DNA of 64,000 nt from positions 1 to 64,000 of the forward strand of contig NZ_JBBHZZ010000002.1 of NCBI RefSeq assembly GCF_037482405.1, given 5' to 3'. Origin of the DNA: Pseudokineococcus marinus (lineage in GTDB: Bacteria > Actinomycetota > Actinomycetes > Actinomycetales > Quadrisphaeraceae). The notes beneath the pieces were generated by a model, which saw nothing but the letters and a program-made list of their open reading frames with translations, searched no databases and was not told where the DNA came from. This document shows, one piece after another, positions 15,120-24,700 of the stretch. Position 1 is the first letter of the stretch. Each line of letters begins with the position of its first letter. A program made the translations under genes and the position numbers.

Positions 15120-16610
15120 TCAGCGCGCCGCCACCTCGCCGAGCCGGCACCGCACGCGCACGGCCGTGCCCGGGCCGTCGTCGCGGTTCTCCCACCGGAT
15201 GTCGCCGCGCAGCTCGCCCCGCACGAGCGTCTGGACGATGCGGCTGCCCAGCCCGCCGCCCCCGGGCGCCCTGGCGCCGACGCGGAAGTCGGCGGGCAGG
15301 CCCACCCCGTCGTCGCACACCGCCAGGTCGAGGCGGGCGCCGTCGCGCTCGGCGCGGACCTCGACCGTCCCGTCGCGGTCGGCCAGCCCGTGCTCGACGG
15401 CGTTGGTGACCAGCTCGGTGATGACGAGCGCCAGCGGCGTCGCGTCGTTGGGGTCCACGAGCCCGAAGGAGCCCGTGCGGCGCGCCTTGGCGCGCGCGCC
15501 GGGGGTCGCCACCTCGGCGGCGAGGAGGAGCCCGGTGTCGACGAGCGCGTCGAAGTCGACGGACGCGTCGTGGGTCTGGGAGAGCGTGTCGTGGACGAGG
15601 GCGATGGTGGACACGCGCCGCATCGCCTCCGCCAGGGCCGCCTTCGCGTCCGGGGACTCGATGCGCCGCGACTGCAGGCGCAGCAGCGCCGCGACCGTCT
15701 GGAGGTTGTTCTTCACCCGGTGGTGGATCTCCCGGATGGTGGCGTCCTTGGAGATGAGCTCGAGCTCGCGGCCCCGCAGCTCGGTGACGTCGCGGCACAG
15801 GACGAGCCCGCCGACGCGCACGCCGTCCTCGACGAGCGGCACCGCGCGCAGCGACAGCGCGGCGCCGCGCGTCTCGACGTCCGCCCGCCACGGCGCCTTC
15901 CCCAGCAGCACGATGGGCAGCGACTCGTCCACCGGGCCGCTCGTGTCGATGAGCTCGCTCGTCACCTCGGGCAGCAGCCGCCCGGCGAGCTGGCCGATGA
16001 GCCCCAGCCGGTGGAAGACCGCCTGCGCGTTGGGGCTCGCGTAGAGGACGACGCCGTCGGCGTCCACGCGCACGAGGCCGTCGCCCACGCGCGGGGAGCC
16101 GCGGCGGTGCGTGCTGGGGGTGTCCTGGTTGGGGAAGCGGCCCTCGGCGACCATGCCCATGAGCACGTCGGCGCAGGCCATGTACGTGAGCTCGAGCCGG
16201 CTCGGCATCCGCAGCGACACGGCCGTCGTGTGGCGGGACAGGACGGCGACGCGCCGGCCCGCTCGCTGGACCGGCGCCGTGGTCGTCCGGACGGCCGAGT
16301 CCTCGTCGTGCTCGGGCTCGCCCTCGCTGACGACCTGCCGCGTGGCCCACGCCTCGTCGACGAGCGGGCGCCGCCCCCGCGGCACCCGGCGGCCCACCTG
16401 GTCGTCGTAGTAGGCCGTCGGGCCGGTGGAGGGGCGGCAGTGCGCGACGGCGACCCAGTCCTCGCCGCCGGAGGCGGGCACCCACAGGACGAGGTCGGCG
16501 AAGGCGAGGTCGGAGACCATCTGCCAGTCGCCGACGAGCAGCCGCAGCCACTCGGCGTCCACGGGCTCGAGGTCCGTGGCGTCGCGCAGCAGGTCGCTCA
16601 TCGTGGGCAC
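15120..16610 (-). CDS. pdtaS: PdtaS-like sensor histidine kinase
   Basis: 496 residues. An N-terminal GAF-like domain (MPTMSDLLRDATDLEP, then AVAHCRPSTGPTAYY), a PAS-like domain (VRVDADGVVLYASPNAQAVF) and a HisKA_2/HWE-type kinase core with the phospho-acceptor box IREIHHRVKNNLQTVAALL near residue 295, followed by an ATPase domain (ELVTNAVEHGL, DDGVGLP, GGLGSRIVQTL). This matches PdtaS (Rv3220c), which senses copper and NO and phosphorylates the RNA-binding antiterminator PdtaR. No pdtaR is in the window. The GTG start aligns with the mycobacterial N-terminus. Confidence 0.9.
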   Translation of the reverse strand: MPTMSDLLRDATDLEPVDAEWLRLLVGDWQMVSDLAFADLVLWVPASGGEDWVAVAHCRPSTGPTAYYDDQVGRRVPRGRRPLVDEAWATRQVVSEGEPEHDEDSAVRTTTAPVQRAGRRVAVLSRHTTAVSLRMPSRLELTYMACADVLMGMVAEGRFPNQDTPSTHRRGSPRVGDGLVRVDADGVVLYASPNAQAVFHRLGLIGQLAGRLLPEVTSELIDTSGPVDESLPIVLLGKAPWRADVETRGAALSLRAVPLVEDGVRVGGLVLCRDVTELRGRELELISKDATIREIHHRVKNNLQTVAALLRLQSRRIESPDAKAALAEAMRRVSTIALVHDTLSQTHDASVDFDALVDTGLLLAAEVATPGARAKARRTGSFGLVDPNDATPLALVITELVTNAVEHGLADRDGTVEVRAERDGARLDLAVCDDGVGLPADFRVGARAPGGGGLGSRIVQTLVRGELRGDIRWENRDDGPGTAVRVRCRLGEVAAR

Positions 16611-16637
16611 GCGCCGACCCTACGGCGCGCGCCCGGC

Positions 16638-16660
16638 GCCCGGCCGGGTGACGGCCGGGC
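16638..16660 (-). terminator. Hairpin downstream of the glutamate dehydrogenase gene
   Basis: A 9-bp stem GCCCGGCCG/CGGCCGGGC with a five-base loop, 20 bases past the gdh stop and before the pdtaS start. It is a likely terminator of the long gdh transcript; no T-run is seen. Confidence 0.5.
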
Positions 16661-16679
16661 GGGTGGCGCCCGCCGGTCG

Positions 16680-19600
16680 CTACAGCGAGCTGGAGCGCAC
16701 CGCCCCCCGCAGCAGCCGCAGCGCGACCGACAGGGGCGCGATGTCCCCGCGCTCCAGGCGCCGCACCTCGTCGAGCACCCGGCGCGCCCGCTCCAGCGGC
16801 CCCGGGTGCGCCGCCTCCCACGCCTCGACGCGGGCGTCGGCGCGCTCGACCGAGGTGCCGGCAGCTGCCGCGGGAGGACCCTGGGCGGCGTCGTGGGCGA
16901 GGACGGCGTGGACGAGGGTGTCCAGGGCCGCGTAGAGGTCGTCGCGCAGGGCCCCGCGGGCGAGGGTCTGCCAGCGGTCCTCGCGCGGCAGCGAGGCGAT
17001 CTGCCCGAGCAGGTCGTCGACGCCGTAGCGCTCGGAGAGGGCGAAGTGCAGCGCCGCGACGTCGTCGACCGGGGCGCCGGTGGCCGACGCCGTCCGGGCG
17101 ACGTCGAGGAGGTCGTACTCGTCGAGCAGCCCCGCGACGTGGGCCGCCAGCGGCTCGGGGAAGCCGTCCGCGACGAGGGAGGCCGCCTGCCGGTCGAAGC
17201 GGGAGCGCTCGCGGCCGCGCAGCAGCTCCCCCACGCGCCCGCGGTAGCGGGCGACGACGGGCTCCGCGGCCGCGACCTCGGCGGCGACGTCGAGCACGCC
17301 CGAGCGGTTGTGGACGTACCAGCGCACGGCCCGGTCGAGCAGGCGGCGCAGCTCCTGCGTCGCCCGGGTCTGCGCGGCGGTGGGCACGCGGCCGTCCTGG
17401 GCGCGGATCGCGGCGTAGACGCCGGGAGCGTCGAAGACGGCGCGGGCGACGGCGTAGGCGCGCACGACCGAGGCCGAGGACGCCCCCGTCTCCTCGGTCG
17501 AGCGGAAGGCGAAGGTGATGCCGCCGCGATTGACGAGGTCGTTGACGAGGCAGGTCGTCACCACCTGGCGCCGCAGCGGGTGCTCCTCGAGCCGCTCGCC
17601 GAAGCGCTCCACGAGCGCCGACGGGAAGTAGTCCCGCAGCATCTGCTGGGCCCACGGCTCGTCGGGGACGTCGGACGCCAGGACCTCGGCGGACAGGGTG
17701 GTCTTGGCGAGCGCCAGCAGGACGCTGGACTCCGGGGTGGTGAGGCCCAGGCCGTCGTCGGCGCGGGCGGCGAAGCCCGCGTCGTCGGGCAGCGCCTCCA
17801 GCGCCCGGTCGAGGTGCCCGTCGCGCTCGAGGCGCTGCACGAAGCGGTGGTGCACGGGCAGCAGGCTCGGCGCGAGAACCCGCACGTCGCCGAGCAGGGT
17901 GTTCTGCTCGTCGTTGTCGGTGAGTACCAGGCGCCCGACGTCCTCGGTCATCGCCATGAGCAGCGCGTCGCGCTCGGCGCGGTCGAGGTCCCCGGCGGCC
18001 ACGACCTGGTCGAGGAGGACCTTGATGTTCACCTCGTGGTCGGAGCAGTCGACCCCGGCGGAGTTGTCGATCGCGTCGGTGTTGAGCGCCACCCCGTGCA
18101 GGGCCGCCTCGACGCGGCCGCGCTGGGTGAGGCCGAGGTTGCCGCCCTCGCCGACGACGGCGCACCGCAGGTCGGCGCCGTTGACGCGGATGGCGTCGTT
18201 GGCCTTGTCCCCCGCGTCGGCGTGGGTCTCGGTCGACGCCTTGACGTAGGTGCCGATGCCGCCGTTCCAGAGCAGGTCGACGGGCGCCTGGAGCACGGCG
18301 CGGATGAGCTCGGGCGGCGTCATCGCCGTCGTCGACGCCGGCAGCCCGAGCACCGCCCGCACCTGCGGGGTGATCGGGACGGACTTGGCCGTGCGCGGCA
18401 CGACGGCGCCGCCCTCGGACAGCAGCGAGCGGTCGTAGTCGTCCCAGGACGAGCGCGGCAGCCGGAAGAGCCGCGCGCGCTCGGCCCACGACCGCTCCGG
18501 GTCCGGGTCGGGGTCGAGGAAGACGTGCCGGTGGTCGAAGGCCGCCACGAGGCGGGTCCGCGTCGACAGGAGCATCCCGTTGCCGAAGACGTCGCCGCTC
18601 ATGTCGCCGACGCCGACGCAGGTGAAGGGCTCGGCCTGCACGTCGTGGCCGAGCTCGCGGAAGTGGCGCCGGACGCTGACCCACGCCCCGCGCGCCGTGA
18701 TGCCCATGGCCTTGTGGTCGTAGCCGACCGACCCGCCGGAGGCGAAGGCGTCGCCGAGCCAGAAGCCGTGCTCGGCCGCGACGGCGTTGGCGAGGTCGGA
18801 GAAGGTGGCCGTGCCCTTGTCGGCGGCCACGACGAGGTAGGGGTCGTCGGCGTCGTGGCGCACGACCCGCTCGGGCGGGCGGACGGCGCGACGGCCCCCC
18901 TCGGCCGGCGCCAGGTCGTCGGTGACGTCGAGCATCCCGTGGACGAAGGCTGCGTAGCAGGCCCGGCCCTCGGCGGCCCGCTCGTCGCGCCCCACCTCGG
19001 GCGCCGGCGCCCCCGTCGTCGACGAGGCGAGCAGCCGCTTGGCGACGAACCCGCCCTTGGCGCCCGTCGGCACGATGACGGCGTTCTTCACCACCTGCGC
19101 GCGCACGAGGCCGAGCACCTCGGTGCGGAAGTCCTCGCGGCGGTCGCTCCAGCGCAGGCCGCCGCGGGCGACGTCGCCGAAACGCAGGTGCACCCCCTCG
19201 ACGCGCGGGGAGCAGACCCAGATCTCGTGCACCGGGCGCGGCTGGGGCAGCTCGGGCACGAGCCGCGGGTCGAGCTTGAAGGCGAGCGCCGCCCGGCCGT
19301 CCCGGGCGCCGGGGCGCTCCGGGTCGTCCGCCCCCGGGTGTCCGTCAGCCCCGTGCCCGGCGACCTCGGGGCCGTCGACCTCGGGGTCGCGCTGGAAGGC
19401 GTTGGTCCGCGTCGTCGCGAGGACGAGCGAGAGCACGGCGCGCAGTGTGCGGTCGGCGTCGAGGCCGTCCACCTCGCCGAGCGCGGCGCGCACGCGCGCG
19501 GCGACCCGGGCGGCCGCGACGGCGCGGGCGGGCGTGACGTCGTCGGCGAGCGCGGCCGGGTCCACGCCGGTCTCCTCGAGGTCCTCGGCCGACGGCCCCC

Positions 19601-21785
19601 CTGCCGAGACGCCACCCGCCCCGGCGGGCAGGTCGGGGTCGAAGCGCGCGGCGAAGAGCTCGAGCAGCCCGCGGACGATGCCGGTGTGCGCGAGCAGCGT
19701 GCGCTCGACGTAGGTCTGGCTGAAGGGCAGCCCCGCCTGGCGCAGGTACTTGACGTAGGCGCGCAGCACGGAGACCTGGCGCCACGTCAGGCCGGCGGCG
19801 AGGACGAGGCGGTCCAGCCCGTCGGACTCCGTGCTGCCCCGCCACGCCTGCCAGAAGGCGTCCTCGAGGAGCTCGCCGGGGCGCCCGGGCGGGGCCTCGC
19901 GCGCCCACTCCCCGGCGGTGTACCGCAGGCCGAAGTCGAGCAGGTGGGCCTCGTGCAGGGGGCCGGCGACGGCGGGGGTGCCCTCGTCGCCCGTCCCGCC
20001 CTCGCCGTCGCGCAGCCCGGCGCCGCCGGGCGCGCGCGGCTCGAGGCGGTAGGGCCGCTCGTCGAGGACCTCGACGCCGAGGTTGGCGAGCACGGGCAGC
20101 ACGCTCGTCAGCGGCAGGGGCGAGCGGCGCAGGAGCGACAGGCGGTGCTCGTCCGGCCCCGCGTCCGGGGGCGTGCGCAGGTGCAGGACGGTGTCGGCCT
20201 CCCCCGCCTCGACGCGCTCGAGCCGGGCGAGGTCGGCGACGGCGTCGGCCGCGGTGAAGTCCTCCTTGTAGGCCTCCGGGAAGGCCGCGCCCCAGCGGCG
20301 CAGCCGTCCCCCGGCGGCCTCCTGGCCGACCTCGGCGGCCAGCGCCACGGCCAGGTCGTCCTCCCACGTGCGCACGACGCGGGCGAGGTCGTCGACCAGG
20401 CGCGCCTCGTCGACGTCGGCGAGGCCGCCCTCGCCCTCGGGGGCGCGGACGACGAAGTGGATGCGGGAGAGGACCGAGCTGGCGACCCAGACGTAGTACT
20501 CGACCTCCTCGGCGCGGAAGGCGCGGCGCAGCAGCTCGGAGACCCGCAGGCGCACGGCCGTCGTGTAGCGGTCGCGCGGCATGTAGACGAGCACGGAGAC
20601 GTACCGGCCCCACGGGTCGGCCCGCAGGAAGGCGCTCGGCGCCCGGCGGTTCTGCAGGCCGAGGACGGCGAGCGCGGTGCTCGCGAGCTCCTCGACGCCC
20701 GCGAGGCGCAGCTCCTCGCGCGGGAACGTGTCGAGGACGGCGAGCAGGTCCCGCCCCGTGTGGCTGTCGGCGGGGACGTCGGCGAGGCGGAGCACCTCGG
20801 CGGCGCGGCGGTCGAGCAGCGGCACCGTGAGCAACGACTGCGTGGAGGACCCGGGCGCGTACAGCCCGACGACGCGCAGCTCCCCCGCCCGCTCGCCCGC
20901 CTCGTCGTGGAGGGCCGCCACGACGTGGTCCACGTGGTCGCGCCGGGCCACGCGCGAGCGGACGTCGCCGAGGGCCAGACGCAGCTCCTCGTCGTCGCGC
21001 AGCGGCGCGGCGAGAGCCGGGGGCAGGGCGTCGACGGCCCGCCCGCCCGCCGCACCGGGGGCGTCGGCCCGGTCGGGGCGCAGGAGGCCGAGGCCCCGGG
21101 GCTCCGCGCCCGGGCGCAGGACGCGCGCGCCGAGGACGACGAGGTTGCCGTCCGCGACCCAGCGCAGGTAGCGCGCGGCCTCCTGCGCCGCGGCCCCGGC
21201 GGGCATGGCGTCGGCAGCGGCCCGCAGCAGCCCGAGCACCTCGCCCGTGTCGGCGGCAGCGGCCCGGACGTCGGCCACGACCCCGCGGACCCCGCGGACG
21301 GCGTCGTCGAGGCGCTCCTCGTCGACCGGGTCCACCTCGACGTGGATCCACGAGACCGGGTCGGCCCCCTCGCCCGGACGCAGCACCGGGTGCACGACGG
21401 CGCGGACCCCGAGGCCCTGGCGCTCGAGCTCGGCGAGCACCGAGTCGACGAGGTGGGCCACGTCGTCGGTGACGACCTCGACGACGGCGTGCAGGCCGCG
21501 CCACTGCGACCCGGCCGGCAGCGCGCGCACGCGAGTGGTGCCGGGCTCACGACCCGCGGCGAGCTCGGCGTGGCTGCGGGCGGCGCCCACGAGCTCCTCC
21601 GGCGAGCGCTCCGCGAGGTCGGCCAGCGGCGCGCGGCCCCAGTACGCCAGGAGCAGCTCGCGCAGGTCGCCCCCCGCGTCGTCCGGCCCGGCCCCGCCCG
21701 AGGGGCCGCCCGAGGAGCCCGCGGCCTGCGCCGCCACGTCCGAGAGGAGCTCCTCGACCCGCCCGTCAACCCCGCCGCGCAGCAT
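16680..21785 (-). CDS. gdh: NAD-dependent glutamate dehydrogenase, large type
   Basis: 1701 residues, the size of the L_180 class (Rv2476c, Streptomyces GdhB). It deaminates glutamate to 2-oxoglutarate with NAD+. The catalytic core is recognised by the glycine-rich, lysine-containing block AQVVKNAVIVPTGAKGGFV near residue 900, the downstream VGVGDMSGDVFGNGMLLS, and NGGIGTYVKAS. The N-terminal third holds the ACT-like regulatory modules of this class. An insert of about 30 Gly/Asp/Pro-rich residues precedes LAFKLDPRLVPELPQPRPVH. ATG 21785 is the first plausible start. It is convergent with nothing and probably monocistronic, with a hairpin after its stop. Confidence 0.95.
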   Translation of the reverse strand: MLRGGVDGRVEELLSDVAAQAAGSSGGPSGGAGPDDAGGDLRELLLAYWGRAPLADLAERSPEELVGAARSHAELAAGREPGTTRVRALPAGSQWRGLHAVVEVVTDDVAHLVDSVLAELERQGLGVRAVVHPVLRPGEGADPVSWIHVEVDPVDEERLDDAVRGVRGVVADVRAAAADTGEVLGLLRAAADAMPAGAAAQEAARYLRWVADGNLVVLGARVLRPGAEPRGLGLLRPDRADAPGAAGGRAVDALPPALAAPLRDDEELRLALGDVRSRVARRDHVDHVVAALHDEAGERAGELRVVGLYAPGSSTQSLLTVPLLDRRAAEVLRLADVPADSHTGRDLLAVLDTFPREELRLAGVEELASTALAVLGLQNRRAPSAFLRADPWGRYVSVLVYMPRDRYTTAVRLRVSELLRRAFRAEEVEYYVWVASSVLSRIHFVVRAPEGEGGLADVDEARLVDDLARVVRTWEDDLAVALAAEVGQEAAGGRLRRWGAAFPEAYKEDFTAADAVADLARLERVEAGEADTVLHLRTPPDAGPDEHRLSLLRRSPLPLTSVLPVLANLGVEVLDERPYRLEPRAPGGAGLRDGEGGTGDEGTPAVAGPLHEAHLLDFGLRYTAGEWAREAPPGRPGELLEDAFWQAWRGSTESDGLDRLVLAAGLTWRQVSVLRAYVKYLRQAGLPFSQTYVERTLLAHTGIVRGLLELFAARFDPDLPAGAGGVSAGGPSAEDLEETGVDPAALADDVTPARAVAAARVAARVRAALGEVDGLDADRTLRAVLSLVLATTRTNAFQRDPEVDGPEVAGHGADGHPGADDPERPGARDGRAALAFKLDPRLVPELPQPRPVHEIWVCSPRVEGVHLRFGDVARGGLRWSDRREDFRTEVLGLVRAQVVKNAVIVPTGAKGGFVAKRLLASSTTGAPAPEVGRDERAAEGRACYAAFVHGMLDVTDDLAPAEGGRRAVRPPERVVRHDADDPYLVVAADKGTATFSDLANAVAAEHGFWLGDAFASGGSVGYDHKAMGITARGAWVSVRRHFRELGHDVQAEPFTCVGVGDMSGDVFGNGMLLSTRTRLVAAFDHRHVFLDPDPDPERSWAERARLFRLPRSSWDDYDRSLLSEGGAVVPRTAKSVPITPQVRAVLGLPASTTAMTPPELIRAVLQAPVDLLWNGGIGTYVKASTETHADAGDKANDAIRVNGADLRCAVVGEGGNLGLTQRGRVEAALHGVALNTDAIDNSAGVDCSDHEVNIKVLLDQVVAAGDLDRAERDALLMAMTEDVGRLVLTDNDEQNTLLGDVRVLAPSLLPVHHRFVQRLERDGHLDRALEALPDDAGFAARADDGLGLTTPESSVLLALAKTTLSAEVLASDVPDEPWAQQMLRDYFPSALVERFGERLEEHPLRRQVVTTCLVNDLVNRGGITFAFRSTEETGASSASVVRAYAVARAVFDAPGVYAAIRAQDGRVPTAAQTRATQELRRLLDRAVRWYVHNRSGVLDVAAEVAAAEPVVARYRGRVGELLRGRERSRFDRQAASLVADGFPEPLAAHVAGLLDEYDLLDVARTASATGAPVDDVAALHFALSERYGVDDLLGQIASLPREDRWQTLARGALRDDLYAALDTLVHAVLAHDAAQGPPAAAAGTSVERADARVEAWEAAHPGPLERARRVLDEVRRLERGDIAPLSVALRLLRGAVRSSSL

Positions 21786-21868
21786 GCCCGCGACCCTACC
21801 GACGGGCGCCCGGCGCGCCCGGTCGCCACCCGTGGCCCCCGTGCGGGCCCCGCCGGTACCGTCCCGGC

Positions 21869-22375
21869 ATGCGCCTCTCCGCCGACGTCCGCTACCCCGC
21901 CAGCGCCGCCGAGGTGGGACGGATGCTCGCCGACCCGGGCTTCGTCGACGCCCGCGACGAGGCGACGCACCCCCTGTCCCACTCGGCGCGGGTCGAGGGC
22001 TCTCCCGAGGGCGCCTTCGTCGTCCGCAGCACCCGGGTGATGCCGACCGACGACGTGCCGCAGGTCGCCCGCCGCTTCGTCGGCGACAGCCTCGAGCTGC
22101 ACCAGACGGACAGCTGGACGGCGCCGTCGGCCGACGGCGGTCGGACGGGGACGATGACGATCGAGGTCGTCGGGGCGCCCGTCGTCCTGCGCGCCGACCT
22201 GCGCCTGGAGGCCGACGGCGACGGCGCGTGCACCGAGCGGATGGCGGGCGACCTCAAGGCCTCGGTGCCCCTGGTCGGCGGCGCGCTGGAGAAGGCCGCC
22301 GAGCCGGCCGTGCGCGCGGCCATCCGCAGCGAGGAGGCCGTGGGCCGCCGCTGGCTGGCCGAGCGCGCCGGCTGA
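21869..22375 (+). CDS. DUF2505-family protein
   Basis: 168 residues. The start (MRLSADVRYPASAAEVGRML), the central TDSWTAPSADGGRTGTMTIE and the end (KASVPLVGGALEKAAEPAVRA) follow the DUF2505 pattern of actinobacterial proteins, with a predicted helix-grip lipid-binding (SRPBCC-like) fold. The ligand and role are unknown. It is divergent from the gdh gene, with an 83-base intergenic space. No signal peptide. Confidence 0.8.
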   Translation: MRLSADVRYPASAAEVGRMLADPGFVDARDEATHPLSHSARVEGSPEGAFVVRSTRVMPTDDVPQVARRFVGDSLELHQTDSWTAPSADGGRTGTMTIEVVGAPVVLRADLRLEADGDGACTERMAGDLKASVPLVGGALEKAAEPAVRAAIRSEEAVGRRWLAERAG

Positions 22376-22424
22376 GCGCGTCCCGCTGAGCGCGTCCGGC
22401 CCGCAGGACCGGTCCCGCGACGCC

Positions 22425-22928
22425 TCAGCCCCCGGCGACGAGGTCGCGCAGCTCGGCGGCGTCGTACCAGAGCAGGTCGCCGTCCTCGGCGCCGTCGACG
22501 ACGAAGGCGGCGTCCTCGTCGCCCGCACGGGCGGCCGGCAGCGCCTCCGCGGCCGCCCGCACGGCCTCCTCCGCGGCGGCCTCGTCGCAGTGGGCGCTGA
22601 CCACGGCGCGCAGCGGCACGGGGGCGCCCAGCGCGACGGCCGAGGGCGGCTCGTCGTCACCGGGCCCGCCGAGGGCCCGCGCGTCGCCGTCGGGGACGTC
22701 GGCGGCGAGCACGAGGCGGCGGCGCGGCGCCGCGGCGTCCTCCGCGAGGAGCGCGAGGGAGTCGGTGGCCGCGTCGAGCAGGGCCGAGAACTCGAGCTCC
22801 TCGTCGTCGCCCTCGACGTACCACTCCCGCAGCGCGGGCGTGGCGGCGCGGGCCCGGCCGGGCGGCACCTCGCCGGCCTCGAGCCAGGCGGCGAGCAGCG
22901 GGAGGGTCGCGGGGACGTAGACGCGCAC
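22425..22928 (-). CDS. Conserved actinobacterial protein (DUF6912-like)
   Basis: 167 residues beginning with GTG and reading MRVYVPATLPLLAAWLEAGE, then alternating acidic helices and strands ending LLWYDAAELRDLVAGG. It is soluble and very acidic (many Asp/Glu). The N-terminal wording recalls the DUF6912 family of short actinobacterial proteins; this is from memory of the family rather than a search. AGGA lies eight bases upstream of the start. Function unknown. Confidence 0.65.
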   Translation of the reverse strand: MRVYVPATLPLLAAWLEAGEVPPGRARAATPALREWYVEGDDEELEFSALLDAATDSLALLAEDAAAPRRRLVLAADVPDGDARALGGPGDDEPPSAVALGAPVPLRAVVSAHCDEAAAEEAVRAAAEALPAARAGDEDAAFVVDGAEDGDLLWYDAAELRDLVAGG

Positions 22929-23007
22929 GGGTCCATCCTGCCGCCCGGGCGGGCGCGTCGGCGCCGCGGCGGGGGCGAGGGGCGGAGCGGCTCAGCGGCT
23001 CAGCGGC

Positions 23008-24546
23008 TCAACGGCTGGGCGCGGCGGTGGCGTCGACGAGCTCGGCGAGCGCGTCGGTGACGCACGCGGCGAGGACGTCGAGGTCGGGGACGCCGTCCCG
23101 GTCGGCGTTGAGGCCGTAGGAGACGACGCCGTCGTAGCTCGTGACGCCGACGGCCAGCCCCTGCCCCGCCGCGAGCGGGATGACGGGGTACGCGGCCCGC
23201 AGGCGCACCGGGCCGACGTAGAGCGGGTGCTGGGGGCCCGGGGCGTTCGTCACGACGAGGTTGAAGACGCGGTGGCTCAGCGAGCCGGCGACGCGCACGC
23301 CGAGGGAGTGCAGCGTGGGCGGCGCGAAGCCCGCGAGGCCGGCGAGCTGGCGCGCGCCGACGCGGCGGCCGCCGGCCCCGTCGCGCATCGCGAAGGACAG
23401 CTGCTGCAGCCGGACGACGGGGTCGGGCTCGCCCACCGGGAGGTCGACGAGGTGGCCGACGACGCTCGTGGCGGGCAGGACGGCGCCCGTGGGCGCCTCC
23501 CCCGGCTCCCGGGCCCCCCCGCCGGCGTCCCCGTCGGCGGACCGCACGCTCACCGGCACGAGAGTGCGCACCACGGTCGAGGGGCCGACCGGGAGGCCGC
23601 GCGCGAGCATCCAGCCGCGCAGGGCGCCCGCGAGGACGCCGAGGACGACGTCGTGCAGGTCGGTGCGGGTGGACAGGCGCGGCGGCTCGGCCTGGCCGCC
23701 CGCCCCTCGCTGCTGCCCGAGCCTCCCGGTGCGGGGGGCGGCCCGGCGGCGGGGCCGCGCCTCGAGCGCGCTCCGCACGGTCCGGTAGTCGTCGAGGTCG
23801 GTGTCGACGGCGGCGAAGCGGCGCTGCTCGCCGACGACGACGTCGAGCGGGCTGCCCTGCGGACCCGTCGCGGTCGACGCGGCCCGCGCCAGCCCGCTGG
23901 CCGTGCCCGCCGCGCGGTGCAGCGACGCCCGCAGCCCCGCCGCGCCGGAGCGCAGCGCCTCGAGCACCTCCGGCGGGCGCCGCACCGCGTCGACGACGGC
24001 GCCCGCCACGAGCTCGACGGGCGTGGGCTCCGGCGCGGGGCGCCACGTCGTCCCCGGGACGGCGCCGCTGCCGGGCGCGTCGTCCCACAGCACGTGGCCG
24101 AGGTCGACCGCCGCGACGCCGTCGACCATCGCCTGGTGGGTCTTCGTGATGACGGCGAGACCGCCGCCCTCGAGGCCCTCGACGAGGTAGACCTCCCACA
24201 GCGGGCGCGTGCGGTCCAGGCGCCGGGGCTGGACGCGCGCGACGAGCTCCGCGAGCTGGTCGGGCGAGCCGGGGCGCGGCAGGGCCGTGCGACGGACGTG
24301 GTGGGCGAGGTCGAAGCGCTCGTCGTCGACCCACACGGGGTTGGCGAGGTGGCCCGGCACCGAGCGCAGACGCTGGCGGTACCGGGGGATGTAGGCGATG
24401 CGCGCGCCGACCCAGCGGGCCAGGTCCTCGACGTCGAAGCCCTCCGGCGGCGGCTCGAGCACCATCACGGAGCCGATGTGCATGACGGTGGAGGCGTCCT
24501 CGAGGTAGAGGAAGGACGCGTCCAGCGCGCTCAGCCGCTCGGGCAC
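23008..24546 (-). CDS. Wax ester synthase/diacylglycerol acyltransferase (WS/DGAT)
   Basis: 512 residues from GTG 24546. The N-terminus LSALDASFLYLEDASTVMHI is the classic WS/DGAT opening. The catalytic block reads KTHQAMVDGVAAVDL, where the common HHxxxDG has Gln in place of the second His. Later motifs include LHDVVLGVLAGALRGWM and NLVVTNAPGPQHPLYV (the ND/P region). The family transfers acyl-CoA to alcohols or diacylglycerol to make storage lipid at the inner membrane. The HQ variant may alter activity. The neighbours give no pathway context. No signal peptide. Confidence 0.88.
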   Translation of the reverse strand: MPERLSALDASFLYLEDASTVMHIGSVMVLEPPPEGFDVEDLARWVGARIAYIPRYRQRLRSVPGHLANPVWVDDERFDLAHHVRRTALPRPGSPDQLAELVARVQPRRLDRTRPLWEVYLVEGLEGGGLAVITKTHQAMVDGVAAVDLGHVLWDDAPGSGAVPGTTWRPAPEPTPVELVAGAVVDAVRRPPEVLEALRSGAAGLRASLHRAAGTASGLARAASTATGPQGSPLDVVVGEQRRFAAVDTDLDDYRTVRSALEARPRRRAAPRTGRLGQQRGAGGQAEPPRLSTRTDLHDVVLGVLAGALRGWMLARGLPVGPSTVVRTLVPVSVRSADGDAGGGAREPGEAPTGAVLPATSVVGHLVDLPVGEPDPVVRLQQLSFAMRDGAGGRRVGARQLAGLAGFAPPTLHSLGVRVAGSLSHRVFNLVVTNAPGPQHPLYVGPVRLRAAYPVIPLAAGQGLAVGVTSYDGVVSYGLNADRDGVPDLDVLAACVTDALAELVDATAAPSR

Positions 24547-24646
24547 CGCCGCTCCTCCCCCCACCCGGCGCGTCGCCGGGACCCCCGACAGCCTGCCCCA
24601 CCGGGACGACCGTCGGGGCGCACCCGGCACGTCGCCCGGCGGCGCT

Positions 24647-24698
24647 GCCCGGCGGTCGCGCCCGACGACGGCGCCCGGCGGTCGCGCCCGGCGACGGT
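24647..24698. repeat. 26-bp direct repeat, two copies
   Basis: GCCCGGCGGTCGCGCCC plus nine further bases is repeated at 24647-24672 and 24673-24698 with two differences. It lies between the WS/DGAT start and the CpaE-like stop. Confidence 0.85.
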
Positions 24699-24700
24699 GC

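Noticed and set aside
15390..22040. Very long plus-strand open frame opposite the glutamate dehydrogenase and pdtaS genes
   Set aside because: It is the antisense shadow of real genes; composition is Arg/Gly/His-rich and matches no family. Stops are simply rare at this GC content.
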